DNA of 64,000 bases, from positions 1-64,000 of the forward strand of contig NZ_RZNH01000028.1 in the NCBI RefSeq assembly GCF_013141825.1. The letters are read 5' to 3'. Below are positions 16,588 to 24,826 of the stretch, piece by piece. The position numbers and the translations under genes were made by a program. The notes under the pieces are model-generated. The model saw only the letters and a program-made list of their open reading frames with translations. It had not been told where the DNA came from and ran no database searches. Each line of letters opens with the position of its first letter. Within the stretch, counting starts at the first letter, position 1. The DNA is from Marinifilum caeruleilacunae (lineage in GTDB: Bacteria > Bacteroidota > Bacteroidia > Bacteroidales > Marinifilaceae).

Positions 16588-16718
16588 GCTAATTCTTAAT
16601 ATCAATTTCTCGCAGATATTCGCTGATATCTTTCGCTGATTCTCGCGGACATTTCTATTTATTTTTGCGCAAATCTGCGATGACAATCTGCGTAAATCAG
16701 CGAGAACCATTTGGTAAT

Positions 16719-18122
16719 TTACAACCCTTCACCCGGATGCATTTCTTCTGCTTCCTTCCAGCTTAAAATTGCATTGATAATGGTAGCTGCAACATTGCTT
16801 CCACCCTTTCTTCCGTTTACGAAAACTGCCGGCACATCGGGACAACCATATTTCAACTGCCACTTGCTTTCCTTCACATTCACAAAACCAACAGGTGCAG
16901 CAATTACTCCGGCCGGATTGGCTTTTCCATTGCGAACAAGTTTGATCAACTCAATTAATGCAGTTGGAGCGTTTCCAAATGCAAAAATCGCATCAGGATG
17001 TTCTTCCACTGCCAATCGAATTCCTGCCTGTGTTCGTGTAATGTTCTTTTCTGAAGCCATAGCGGCAACGCGCTCATCATCGAGATAACACTTAATCTGA
17101 AGCCCCAATTTATTGGCGGTGGCTCTTCGAATTCCCCTGGTTACCATCGATACATCAGTAACAATTACAGGTGGTTTTCCTGAATAAAATTTCTCGTGAA
17201 GTTGCTCTACCACACCATTAGTCAGCTCTACCGATTCGTTCAGTTTAAAATCTGCCGTAGTATGGATGCAGTGCAAAGCCACCCAAATATGGGCCAATGA
17301 TTTATCCGAAATATCAATATTCTCCAAAATGGTTTGGAAACTTTCATTCATGATTTTTCGGCCCAACTTGTCATTACTCTCATTTTTATTGGCATAATAA
17401 CCTCTTGGCGTAATCATTTTCCCTTGGTTTCTGAAAGTTTGGCTGTTACCGATTACAATTACAGTAAACATATCGGCCTTGCTAGTATCCAGTTCGGCTA
17501 GTGTAATCACCTCTATGCTCTCATCTTCTCTTCCAACATTTCTGGCAATACCTACAGGAGTTTCCGGCGAACGCACTTCAAGAAATAATTCTCTCAATCT
17601 CATCAACTGCCAAAATCTTCCCTTGCTTAAAGGATTGTATACTGTAGTCACAAAATCGGCCTCAGCCGCAGCAACAATTCTTTTTTCGATTTTTTCCCAT
17701 GGTGTCAACAAATCAGACATGGAAATGGAGCAAAAATCGTGACCCAGGGGAGCACCCAATTTCGATGCAGCTGCAAACATGGCTGAAATTCCAGGAATCA
17801 CTTCTAAGTCAACTTCAGAAACCTTCTCTGCTTTCATTTCCCAAAGTAGCGGAGCCATTCCATAAACACCTGAATCGCCACTGCTTATTACCGCAACAGT
17901 ATTTCCTGCCTCGGCCAATTCAAAAGCCTTTGCTGCTCTTTCTCTTTCCTTTTTCATACCGGTATCAATCAGCTCTTTTCCTCCCGACAATTGCTTAATG
18001 TGTTCGAAATAAAAGCTGTAACCAACAATAACTTCTGATTCCTGGATAGCTTGTAAAGCTTGTGGAGTTAGAAATTTTTCATTCCCTGGTCCTATTCCTA
18101 TGCTGTATATTTTCTTAGCCAT
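16719..18122 (-). CDS. cbiHC: CbiH-CbiC fusion: (cobalt-)precorrin-3B C17-methyltransferase and precorrin-8X methylmutase
   Basis: A 467-residue fusion. Residues 1 to about 250 are CbiH/CobJ (IYSIGIGPGNEKFLTPQAL; AVISSGDSGVYGMAPLL; FVTTVYNPLSKGRFWQL), which methylates C17 and contracts the ring. From about 265 comes CbiC/CobH (HIWVALHCIHTTADFKL; PVIVTDVSMVTRGIRRAT), which moves a methyl from C11 to C12 to give cobyrinate; the catalytic His is in the CIHTTADF motif. The gene overlaps cbiL by eight bases, so translation is probably coupled. The repeat array begins 12 bases after its stop. Confidence 0.93.
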   Translation of the reverse strand: MAKKIYSIGIGPGNEKFLTPQALQAIQESEVIVGYSFYFEHIKQLSGGKELIDTGMKKERERAAKAFELAEAGNTVAVISSGDSGVYGMAPLLWEMKAEKVSEVDLEVIPGISAMFAAASKLGAPLGHDFCSISMSDLLTPWEKIEKRIVAAAEADFVTTVYNPLSKGRFWQLMRLRELFLEVRSPETPVGIARNVGREDESIEVITLAELDTSKADMFTVIVIGNSQTFRNQGKMITPRGYYANKNESNDKLGRKIMNESFQTILENIDISDKSLAHIWVALHCIHTTADFKLNESVELTNGVVEQLHEKFYSGKPPVIVTDVSMVTRGIRRATANKLGLQIKCYLDDERVAAMASEKNITRTQAGIRLAVEEHPDAIFAFGNAPTALIELIKLVRNGKANPAGVIAAPVGFVNVKESKWQLKYGCPDVPAVFVNGRKGGSNVAATIINAILSWKEAEEMHPGEGL

Positions 18123-18804
18123 AAATGATAATTAATGAAAAGTAAGGTATTGTGCGCATTTGTAAATCCTTCACATCAGATGTGGAATACTGTTGAGCTG
18201 TTCCTACGCGTTCGATGTAAAAAAATGATCTGTTCTGCTGTTGTAAAAAATCGCTCCATCCGTCTAAAACACTCATCTTCATTACTACAAGTGTTTGCTT
18301 TTGATTCAAGGCTTCTTCTATTTCTTTAAAATCTTTAGGTCGGGCAATTACTTTTAGAGCCTGATTGCCTTCGGTAACCGGGCGTTCGCCTTCGGCCCCG
18401 CTGGCAATAAATGCCGGAATTCCTGGGATAACATCACAATCTAAATCTGCTTCCTGGGCCAATTTCAACAAATAACCAAAAGTGCTATAGAAAAGAGCAT
18501 CCCCTTCCGAAACTACAGCAACATCTTTTCCTTTCTGCAGTTCTGAGTGTATCTTTTCGAATGCCTTCTGATAATGTTCATCCCTGTTTTTTCCTGTCAT
18601 TGGAATACACAAAGGCAAACAGTTGGTATCCACATTTAATTGCTCCAAAATCTGCAATGAAAATGAAGTTGTTTTTGATTTTTGTACCTCCGATGCCGGA
18701 TAAAAGATCAGGTCTACATCCTGTAGCGCTTTTAATCCTTTTAGGGTTATTAGTTCAGGATCACCCGGCCCCAATCCTACACCTATTAATTTTCCCGTAC
18801 TCAT
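18115..18804 (-). CDS. cbiL: (Cobalt-)precorrin-2 C20-methyltransferase
   Basis: Start at the ATG at 18804, which overlaps the cobB stop as ATGA; a longer frame to 18831 would run further into cobB. The 229 residues carry the SAM-binding motif GVGLGPGDPELITLKGLK at the N-terminus. SEGDALFYSTFGYLL and VIPGIPAFIASGA follow, the usual CbiL/CobI pattern. The enzyme adds the C20 methyl to cobalt-sirohydrochlorin, the first step after metal insertion. It sits between cobB and cbiHC with overlapping ends, fully inside the operon. Confidence 0.92.
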   Translation of the reverse strand: MSTGKLIGVGLGPGDPELITLKGLKALQDVDLIFYPASEVQKSKTTSFSLQILEQLNVDTNCLPLCIPMTGKNRDEHYQKAFEKIHSELQKGKDVAVVSEGDALFYSTFGYLLKLAQEADLDCDVIPGIPAFIASGAEGERPVTEGNQALKVIARPKDFKEIEEALNQKQTLVVMKMSVLDGWSDFLQQQNRSFFYIERVGTAQQYSTSDVKDLQMRTIPYFSLIIIYG

Positions 18805-20120
18805 AAGTTTAGTTCTTTTAAAAATGCACACATTTTATTCTGCTCTCCCAGGTATAGATGCATATAGGAAGCCCAGCAATTCTTTTTTCTATACACTGGC
18901 ATTTCGATATCTTTCCCTCTGGCGGTTTTTGCCTGGTATGCTGTACTGGCTTCTTCTTCACCAATTAAATTGGAATAATGGAACTCATGTCCCTTAATAT
19001 TGGTTTCATCGCCTACCAGTTCGCGATATCCCAAATGGAGTTTCATATTTTCAAATGAAGTATCGAAATCAAAAACACCAGTCATTTTATAAATTTCACC
19101 TGCTTTGGTAATGATATTTTTCCCCAGGTACATCATTCCTCCACACTCTGCAACTACGGCCTTACCTGCTTCGATATAATCAGCAATAGCTTGTTTCATC
19201 CTTACATTTTCAGCCAATTTTTCTGCAAATAGTTCGGGATATCCACCAGGCAACCAAAGCAAATCGGCAGCAGGTAAATCTGTATCGCTCAATGGGCTAA
19301 ATTCTGTTACTTCTCCCAATTCAGCCAGTACGTCCCTGTTGGCCTGGTATGAGAAATTAAAAGCCTCATCGTTTGCCAGGGCAATTTTCAAATGCTTTTG
19401 CTCGGTCTTAGATTGAACTTCTGATTCTGAAATTTCCTTGTTTGTGATCTGCAAAAGCAGATCTATATCTACATGTTTCTCGAGCAAACCAGCAGCAATA
19501 TTTACAATTTCGCGATTCTGATTTTCGCCAGGAAGGTGTAAACCCAGGTGTCTCGATTCTATTGCCAGTCTTTGATCTCTTGGCATGTATCCTAAAGTGG
19601 GAACTCCCGCGTCAATGGCAGCTTCTTTCAGAAACTGAAAATGCGATTCACCGGCCACCTTGTTAAAAATGACTCCGGCCAAATTAATTCGTGAATCGAA
19701 ATGCTTAAACCCATACAACAATGGAGCAACAGAATAAGCTGTGCTGGAAGCATCAACCACGAGGATAACAGGTAGATTAAGCATTCTGGCCAATGCAGCA
19801 GAACTGCCCTGGTCTTTTTGGGCGCCATCAAACAAGCCCATTACTCCTTCTGCCACCGAAACATTGGCTTTGGAAGCTTCTCGTTCAAATATTCCTTGCA
19901 CATGGGCTTCATTTGCCATCCACAAATCCAGGTTATAGGATGGCTGACCTGCAATTTTTGTATGGTGCATCGGATCGATATAATCCGGACCACATTTAAA
20001 TGGCTGAACCTTAAACCCTCTATCAACGAAAGTTTGCATTAAGCCAAGGGTAATCATGGTTTTGCCCGAATTACTTTTAGGCGCTGCAATTAAGAAGGCA
20101 TTTGTTGTTTTTTTATCCAT
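18801..20120 (-). CDS. cbiA: Cobyrinate a,c-diamide synthase (CbiA/CobB)
   Basis: A 439-residue ATP-dependent amidotransferase. The N-terminal P-loop-like domain starts FLIAAPKSNSGKTMITLGLM and includes FKCGPDYIDPMHH, both typical of CbiA. The C-terminal glutaminase-like domain has LLWLPGGYPELFAEKL and the nucleophile region AVVAECGGMMYLG (Cys). It amidates the a and c side chains of cobyrinate using glutamine. Its start overlaps the end of the nitrilase-family gene by eight bases and its end overlaps cbiL by four. The second amidotransferase, CbiP/CobQ, is not in the window. Confidence 0.94.
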   Translation of the reverse strand: MDKKTTNAFLIAAPKSNSGKTMITLGLMQTFVDRGFKVQPFKCGPDYIDPMHHTKIAGQPSYNLDLWMANEAHVQGIFEREASKANVSVAEGVMGLFDGAQKDQGSSAALARMLNLPVILVVDASSTAYSVAPLLYGFKHFDSRINLAGVIFNKVAGESHFQFLKEAAIDAGVPTLGYMPRDQRLAIESRHLGLHLPGENQNREIVNIAAGLLEKHVDIDLLLQITNKEISESEVQSKTEQKHLKIALANDEAFNFSYQANRDVLAELGEVTEFSPLSDTDLPAADLLWLPGGYPELFAEKLAENVRMKQAIADYIEAGKAVVAECGGMMYLGKNIITKAGEIYKMTGVFDFDTSFENMKLHLGYRELVGDETNIKGHEFHYSNLIGEEEASTAYQAKTARGKDIEMPVYRKKNCWASYMHLYLGEQNKMCAFLKELNL

Positions 20121-20916
20121 AATATTTCATTAACCATTCGGTTCTTTTGGCTTGATTAAAATCTGCCATTTTCGATTTTTTAATCTTTTGAATCTGATGA
20201 AAATCCAATTCTGCAATTGAACAAACATCAGCAGAGAGCGATTCACACAGCAATTCTCCTTTTGGATCGAGAACAAAGCTCAATCCTGGAAACAGAGTGC
20301 CGTTTTCATTTATAGTTTCCTGGTTGCAAAGCATTATAAAACAGCTGTTGTCATAAGCTCGGGCAGGTATATACCTTTTTAATCTATTGATTTTTGCAGC
20401 TGAACTTTCCCTTGGCGATGCAAATGCCATTGCCAATACATCGGCTCCTTTTCTTTGCTGGATATAACTCAATTCGGGGAAGTGCGTTTCGTAGCAAAGC
20501 TGAATGCCTAGTATCATTCCTTTCACCTGAAAAACACTAATTTTGTCTCCCTCCGAAAACACCTCTTTTTCATTGGATGACAGGTGAGTTTTCCGATGTT
20601 TCCCAAGCAATGTTCCCCCTTCAAATACAAAGTGGGTAATAAAAATTTTATCTTCTTCCCACTCAGGAAATCCAATGGCAAAAGCAGAATTTACAACAGA
20701 CGATAGGTCAAGTAATTTCTTAAAAAGCCAGGCTCTTTCTTTGCAAGCAGTCTCTAAAACGTCAACATTTCTGGTAAATCCAGTCAAATTCAGCTCTGGA
20801 AACAAAATAAAATCCACTCCTTGGGCATTCAACTTTTTTATCCAACTCATTGTAATGGATAAATTTTGATTGAAATCGCCTATTATGCTTTTTGAACCGA
20901 CCGCTGCAACCTTCAT
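20113..20916 (-). CDS. Nitrilase-superfamily carbon-nitrogen hydrolase inside the cobalamin operon
   Basis: A 267-residue protein with the complete Glu-Lys-Cys triad: FPELNLTGF (Glu near residue 40), GKHRKTHLSSNEKEVF (Lys near 105-110) and IQLCYETHFPEL (Cys near 140). Members hydrolyse amides or nitriles of small molecules. It lies between btuD and cobB; a four-base gap separates it from btuD and an eight-base overlap joins it to cobB, so it is co-expressed with cobalamin synthesis. The substrate is not known. A role in amide recycling near the amidation steps is only a guess, and it could equally be a generic omega-amidase. Confidence 0.85.
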   Translation of the reverse strand: MKVAAVGSKSIIGDFNQNLSITMSWIKKLNAQGVDFILFPELNLTGFTRNVDVLETACKERAWLFKKLLDLSSVVNSAFAIGFPEWEEDKIFITHFVFEGGTLLGKHRKTHLSSNEKEVFSEGDKISVFQVKGMILGIQLCYETHFPELSYIQQRKGADVLAMAFASPRESSAAKINRLKRYIPARAYDNSCFIMLCNQETINENGTLFPGLSFVLDPKGELLCESLSADVCSIAELDFHQIQKIKKSKMADFNQAKRTEWLMKYYG

Positions 20917-20920
20917 TCCT

Positions 20921-21925
20921 TTATAATTTTAGCGTTAATGCCAGCACATCTTCTATGCTTTCCTCCTGACCAATGCATTCTCCATTTTGGAAATATTTGA
21001 AACTTAACTTTCCGTTCCTGCACACTTCCAACCATTGCGAGTCCTCATCCTTTTTTCGAATGGTTTTAATTCCATTTCTGGCAAATGCCCTTCGAAGCAA
21101 TACATATTCAAAGCCATGACCCTTTACAGGGATTTCCATATTGTAATCGTAACCCACTCTGAAAAGCCCGGTTTTATTATCAAATTCAATTCCCCTGTTT
21201 TGGAAAATACTCTGAAATTCATTTTTCAGCAACAAATCTTCAGGAGTTCCGGTGAGTAAAGCTTTTTGGGCCGATAACAACCAGAGTTTATCTGCCATTT
21301 GCAAAGCCAGGTCTAAATCGTGGGTCGACATTAATACCGATTTGCCCGATTGACTGGCAATTTGTCGGAGCAACTGCATAATTTCTACACGTGCAGGCAT
21401 GTCAAGAAAAGCTGTTGGTTCATCGAGAATAATGATTTTGGTATCCTGAGCCAGCGCTTTAGCGATAAATGCTTTCTGCTTTTCTCCATCGCTCAGGTTT
21501 GCCAATCGCTCTTTCTTCTTGTGCAAAATCCCACATTTTTCAATGGATGTATGCACAATCTGCTTGTCTTCATCGTTCAAAATTCCAAATGTTCCTGTGT
21601 ATGGACTACGGCCTAATCCGACCAGTTCTTCAACCGTTGCATTTGGAACAATTACACGATCGGTGAGGACTACAGCGGCCATTTTGGCCAAATCTTTTTC
21701 CGATTGTTGCAAAAGATTCTTTCCCAACATGCTGGCCTCTCCATCCAATGCAGGTTGAAATCCGCAAATGGTTCTGATGAGTGTACTTTTGCCCGTTCCA
21801 TTTTCGCCCAACAGGCAAACCAGTTCGCCTGCATACATTTTGGCATCGAGCTTTTCATGAACAATTTTAGCTCGCTTTCCCTTGCCGTAACCAATACTTA
21901 ATTTGTTGATTTGTAAGATTTCCAT
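20921..21925 (-). CDS. btuD: ABC transporter ATP-binding protein, BtuD-like, with C-terminal extension
   Basis: A 334-residue ATPase of the iron/cobalamin importer family. Walker A is GENGTGKSTLIRTICGF, the signature is LANLSDGEKQKAFIAKAL and Walker B is KIIILDEPTAFLDMP, followed by the STHDLDLAL switch. Family members are usually about 255 residues. Here about 90 more follow after residue 240, containing FEYVLLRRAFARNGIKTIRK, a separate alpha/beta-looking tail. It is 11 bases downstream of btuC. Riboswitch control and flanking cbi genes point to cobalamin or cobinamide uptake. Confidence 0.88.
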   Translation of the reverse strand: MEILQINKLSIGYGKGKRAKIVHEKLDAKMYAGELVCLLGENGTGKSTLIRTICGFQPALDGEASMLGKNLLQQSEKDLAKMAAVVLTDRVIVPNATVEELVGLGRSPYTGTFGILNDEDKQIVHTSIEKCGILHKKKERLANLSDGEKQKAFIAKALAQDTKIIILDEPTAFLDMPARVEIMQLLRQIASQSGKSVLMSTHDLDLALQMADKLWLLSAQKALLTGTPEDLLLKNEFQSIFQNRGIEFDNKTGLFRVGYDYNMEIPVKGHGFEYVLLRRAFARNGIKTIRKKDEDSQWLEVCRNGKLSFKYFQNGECIGQEESIEDVLALTLKL

Positions 21926-21936
21926 GCCTGCTAATT

Positions 21937-22983
21937 TTATTCGAGTCTATTTTCTTTTCTTCGTTTCCAGATTACCCAAATTACCACCGGTGCACCAATA
22001 AAGGCGGTTACCGAGTTTATTGGCATTTCCTGTTCCATTCCAGGCATCCGGGCAATCAGGTTACACAGCAAAGCGGTAGCTGCACCCAGCAAGGCAGCAT
22101 TCAATATCAGGTAAAAATGATTGGATGTTTTCGATAACAGTTTAGCCAGGTGAGGTACTGCAACCCCAATAAAAATGATTGGGCCGCAAAATGAGGTGAC
22201 AATGGCTGTTAAAAATCCCGCAAAAGCGATGATGAAAAAACGTGCTCGCTTGATATTCAATCCAAGGTTGGCAGCATATCGATCTCCTAATGCCAATAGG
22301 TTTAATGGCTTGCTTAAAAAGGTAGCCAATAGCGATGGAATCACCGTTATGAGGCAAAACATCAAAGCCCGATCTGAAGTGAGGCGACTGAAACTTCCCA
22401 ATCCCCAGATTACATAGTTGTGCACATCTTCTTCAGGGCTGTAGAATTTCAATAAACTAACCAATGAACTACTCAAATAGCCAATCATTACCCCAATTAT
22501 CAGTACACTTAAGGTTCCTCCTATTTTGTGAGAGATAAATAGAATTAATGCCAATACCAGACCGGCACCAATTAAGGATGAAAAGACAACAGCAAAATCG
22601 CCCCAGCCTCCTAAACTGGTGAAAGTAAATCCTAATATATTCCCGGTAAAAAGCATTACAAAGGCAACTCCCAGGCTTGAACCTGAAGAAATACCTAAGA
22701 CCGATGGTCCGGCCAGAGGGTTTCGAAATAGGGTCTGCATTAACAAACCTGATACGCCCAGAGCCATTCCCGCACCTAAGGCAACTATGGTTTGTGGCAG
22801 CCTGGTTTTTAAGATGATATTTTCGAAAATTCGATTTGCTTCATCGCCCGTAAACAAGATGGCTTTGATTTCGGATATTGGAATATGTATGGATCCCAAA
22901 ACCAGGTTCAATAAAACAAGAAATGCCAGCAACAAAGTTGCCAGCGTCATTACAATCGATATCCTACCTAGTTTATGAATCAT
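21937..22983 (-). CDS. btuC: FecCD-family ABC permease, BtuC-like
   Basis: A 348-residue inner-membrane permease with about ten hydrophobic segments. It has the family signatures LPQTIVALGAGMALGVSGLL, GISSGSSLGVAFVM and FCGPIIFIGVAVPHLAKLL (the EAA-like coupling region). Two copies would form the channel energised by the BtuD-like ATPase. Its start overlaps the stop of btuF by four bases. The substrate is inferred as cobalamin or cobinamide from the operon and the riboswitch, since FecCD permeases for heme and siderophores look alike. Confidence 0.9.
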   Translation of the reverse strand: MIHKLGRISIVMTLATLLLAFLVLLNLVLGSIHIPISEIKAILFTGDEANRIFENIILKTRLPQTIVALGAGMALGVSGLLMQTLFRNPLAGPSVLGISSGSSLGVAFVMLFTGNILGFTFTSLGGWGDFAVVFSSLIGAGLVLALILFISHKIGGTLSVLIIGVMIGYLSSSLVSLLKFYSPEEDVHNYVIWGLGSFSRLTSDRALMFCLITVIPSLLATFLSKPLNLLALGDRYAANLGLNIKRARFFIIAFAGFLTAIVTSFCGPIIFIGVAVPHLAKLLSKTSNHFYLILNAALLGAATALLCNLIARMPGMEQEMPINSVTAFIGAPVVIWVIWKRRKENRLE

Positions 22984-24095
22984 TTCAGCTTGTTATAAAA
23001 ATAGGGTTCGTGTTCGGGTAATAATTCCGGATGAAAGAAGTGTAAGTAGTCAGCAAGCAATACATCTGGTTTCATTCCTGCTTGTTCGTAATAGGGTTTT
23101 TCCCTGATATTACAAAGAATTACATTTTGATTTTGGAATGCCTTAAAATCTGTGTATCGAGGATCTTGTTCTGCCAAATCTTTCAGACTGACACCCAATT
23201 TTTCCGGGTGAATAATTCTCCAGAAATCGCAATGAGATGCTTTGCTGTAGATGCTTTCAAAATCGACCGGATAGGCTCCGGTTTTGTTATCTTTAATGAT
23301 ATAATCAGCTCCGGCATCACGAAAATAGTGGGCATAAAAGCTATTCCCGCCAGGAACATACCAACTTCCCGATCGCATTTTACCAGAAAAAACTGTTGGA
23401 CGATGTTTTACATTGGCTGCAAGTGATTTTAAATTCTGATATCTCGATTCGATGGCATTAAAAATAGAGTCGGCTTTTGTTTCCTGTCCTACAAAAAGAG
23501 CCAGCATTTTAATCCATTCTGCTCTTCCCAGCGGCGTTTCTTCATTGTAGGCAGCCATAGGCACCAATGGAATTCCAAGGTTTCTAATGGCATCGAATCC
23601 TCCCACTTTAAATGGGGAAACAAAGATTACATCGGGATCGAGGGCCACAAGCATTTCCAAATTAAAATTACCTTCCTTGCCAATTCGTTTTACTTTACCC
23701 GACTCAAGTAATTTTTTCATGCCTTCATGTCTTAAATAGCGACTGCTGTTAATAGCAACAATGTCATCAATATCGTTCAACTCGAAGAAGTAACATAGCT
23801 GCGTACTCGACAAGCACACAATTCTCTTGCAAGGAATTGGAATAGTGCTGGCAGATTTCTCCGAATCATTTTGAACCAGTTTGAAAGAATCAAAAGCTCC
23901 TTCCTCTCCTTTTCGATAAATTTTTAAGATGGAGCTGCCATCTAATTTTTCGACGCTGAACTCTTTGGCATGTTTTAATGCTAACATTGTACCTGCAAGC
24001 TGCTCTTTATCCTTCGAAACTTTAGATGATTTGTCGTTACAAGCAGAACAAATCAACAATACATTTACAATCAGAAAAAACAGATTTCTTTTCAT
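22980..24095 (-). CDS. btuF: Corrinoid ABC transporter substrate-binding lipoprotein, BtuF-like
   Basis: A 371-residue lipoprotein (MKRNLFFLIVNVLLICSAC, Cys19) with the periplasmic-binding fold of class III binding proteins. CKRIVCLSSTQLCYFFEL and VALDPDVIFVSPFKVGG are the usual N-lobe motifs; GSWYVPGGNSFYAHYFRDAG and VDFESIYSKASHCDFW lie in the C-lobe. It overlaps btuC and the preceding unknown gene by four bases each. Cobalamin binding is inferred from context, not from residues. Confidence 0.88.
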   Translation of the reverse strand: MKRNLFFLIVNVLLICSACNDKSSKVSKDKEQLAGTMLALKHAKEFSVEKLDGSSILKIYRKGEEGAFDSFKLVQNDSEKSASTIPIPCKRIVCLSSTQLCYFFELNDIDDIVAINSSRYLRHEGMKKLLESGKVKRIGKEGNFNLEMLVALDPDVIFVSPFKVGGFDAIRNLGIPLVPMAAYNEETPLGRAEWIKMLALFVGQETKADSIFNAIESRYQNLKSLAANVKHRPTVFSGKMRSGSWYVPGGNSFYAHYFRDAGADYIIKDNKTGAYPVDFESIYSKASHCDFWRIIHPEKLGVSLKDLAEQDPRYTDFKAFQNQNVILCNIREKPYYEQAGMKPDVLLADYLHFFHPELLPEHEPYFYNKLK

Positions 24096-24826
24096 TGTTT
24101 TGTGCTTATGAATTCATATACTTTGGAACCAACACATTGTCCTTTGGCATTGTATTGATAGAACCTCTTTTTATTGCTTCGTTTAGAAGAAACATAGCTA
24201 TTCGAATAGCTAACTTTCCTGCCTTTTTTATCGAATAAATATGTGGTGGTTGATAACAAATTATCAGCTCCCGAGAATTTTTTCTTCTCAATTATTCTAT
24301 GATTTTGATACTTATATTCAAAGTGATTTTCACTTGTTAATTCTCCATCTTTATTGAAATTTTTACGAGAATCAAGCTCACCTTTATCAGAATATAATAG
24401 TTCGGTGTATTGTAGCAATCTACCTCCACTATAATAATTGGTTCTGGAAATTTCACCTCTGCTGTTATGCAGGTAAACTTTACTGCTTTCCTTCCCCTTT
24501 ATGTAATCACATTTGATACTTTTTACCTTCTGATTTTCCAAATTGTAAAAGTAGACGTATCGCTTTTGAATAATCGAATCGCTTTGGTATTTCAGACTTT
24601 CAATTTTGTTCCCATTTTCATCGTACTTATAGTGAACAAAACTCAACAAGCTGCCTTTTGCGTTAAAAGTACGTTTCTCGATTCTCTCTCCTTTGGAGTT
24701 ATATGCATACTGGCGTGAACCCACAAATTGAAATCCCTCAATTTCCTGGGCACAAGCAGCCACTGAACTCCAAATCAGGAAGAATGCGAATATCGCCTTT
24801 AGGCAAAAGTTACTTTTGAATCTCAT
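24092..24826 (-). CDS. Unknown exported protein with repeated YD-like beta motifs
   Basis: Start placed at the second ATG (24826), which gives MRFKSNFCLKAIFAFFLIW and a likely signal peptide; the frame opens at 24838. The cleavage site may be VAACAQ, and VAAC could also serve as a lipobox. The mature part consists of about eight imperfect units of 20-24 residues, such as YKYDENGNKIESLKYQSDS, FNKDGELTSENHFEYKY and FDKKGRKVSYSNSYVS. These resemble the YD/MORN-like repeats of surface proteins. I do not recognise a function. It overlaps cbiK by 17 bases and btuF by four, so it is a fixed part of the B12 operon. Confidence 0.75.
   Translation of the reverse strand: MRFKSNFCLKAIFAFFLIWSSVAACAQEIEGFQFVGSRQYAYNSKGERIEKRTFNAKGSLLSFVHYKYDENGNKIESLKYQSDSIIQKRYVYFYNLENQKVKSIKCDYIKGKESSKVYLHNSRGEISRTNYYSGGRLLQYTELLYSDKGELDSRKNFNKDGELTSENHFEYKYQNHRIIEKKKFSGADNLLSTTTYLFDKKGRKVSYSNSYVSSKRSNKKRFYQYNAKGQCVGSKVYEFISTKQ

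Larger units (their letters stand above)
15786..16706 (-). repeat. Tandem array of four TCTGCG-type repeats with one full and two deleted GxxExxY cassettes
   Basis: A core read on the minus strand as GCTGATTTACGCAGATTGTC, continuing ATCGCAGAT, occurs four times in the same orientation: near 15786-15819, 15955-15988, 16502-16535 and 16673-16706. The starts are 169, 547 and 171 bases apart. The long interval holds the complete GxxExxY gene. The two short ones hold a leader (GCGAGAATCAGCGAAAGATA, then CTGCGAGAAATT) plus only the first 50 or so bases of the same gene. The array splits the cobalamin operon between cbiHC and cbiET. Confidence 0.85.

Noticed and set aside
15786..16706. Possible CRISPR array
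   Set aside because: The repeats are only four, the intervals are 169-547 bases and hold a gene and its remnants, and no cas genes are near.
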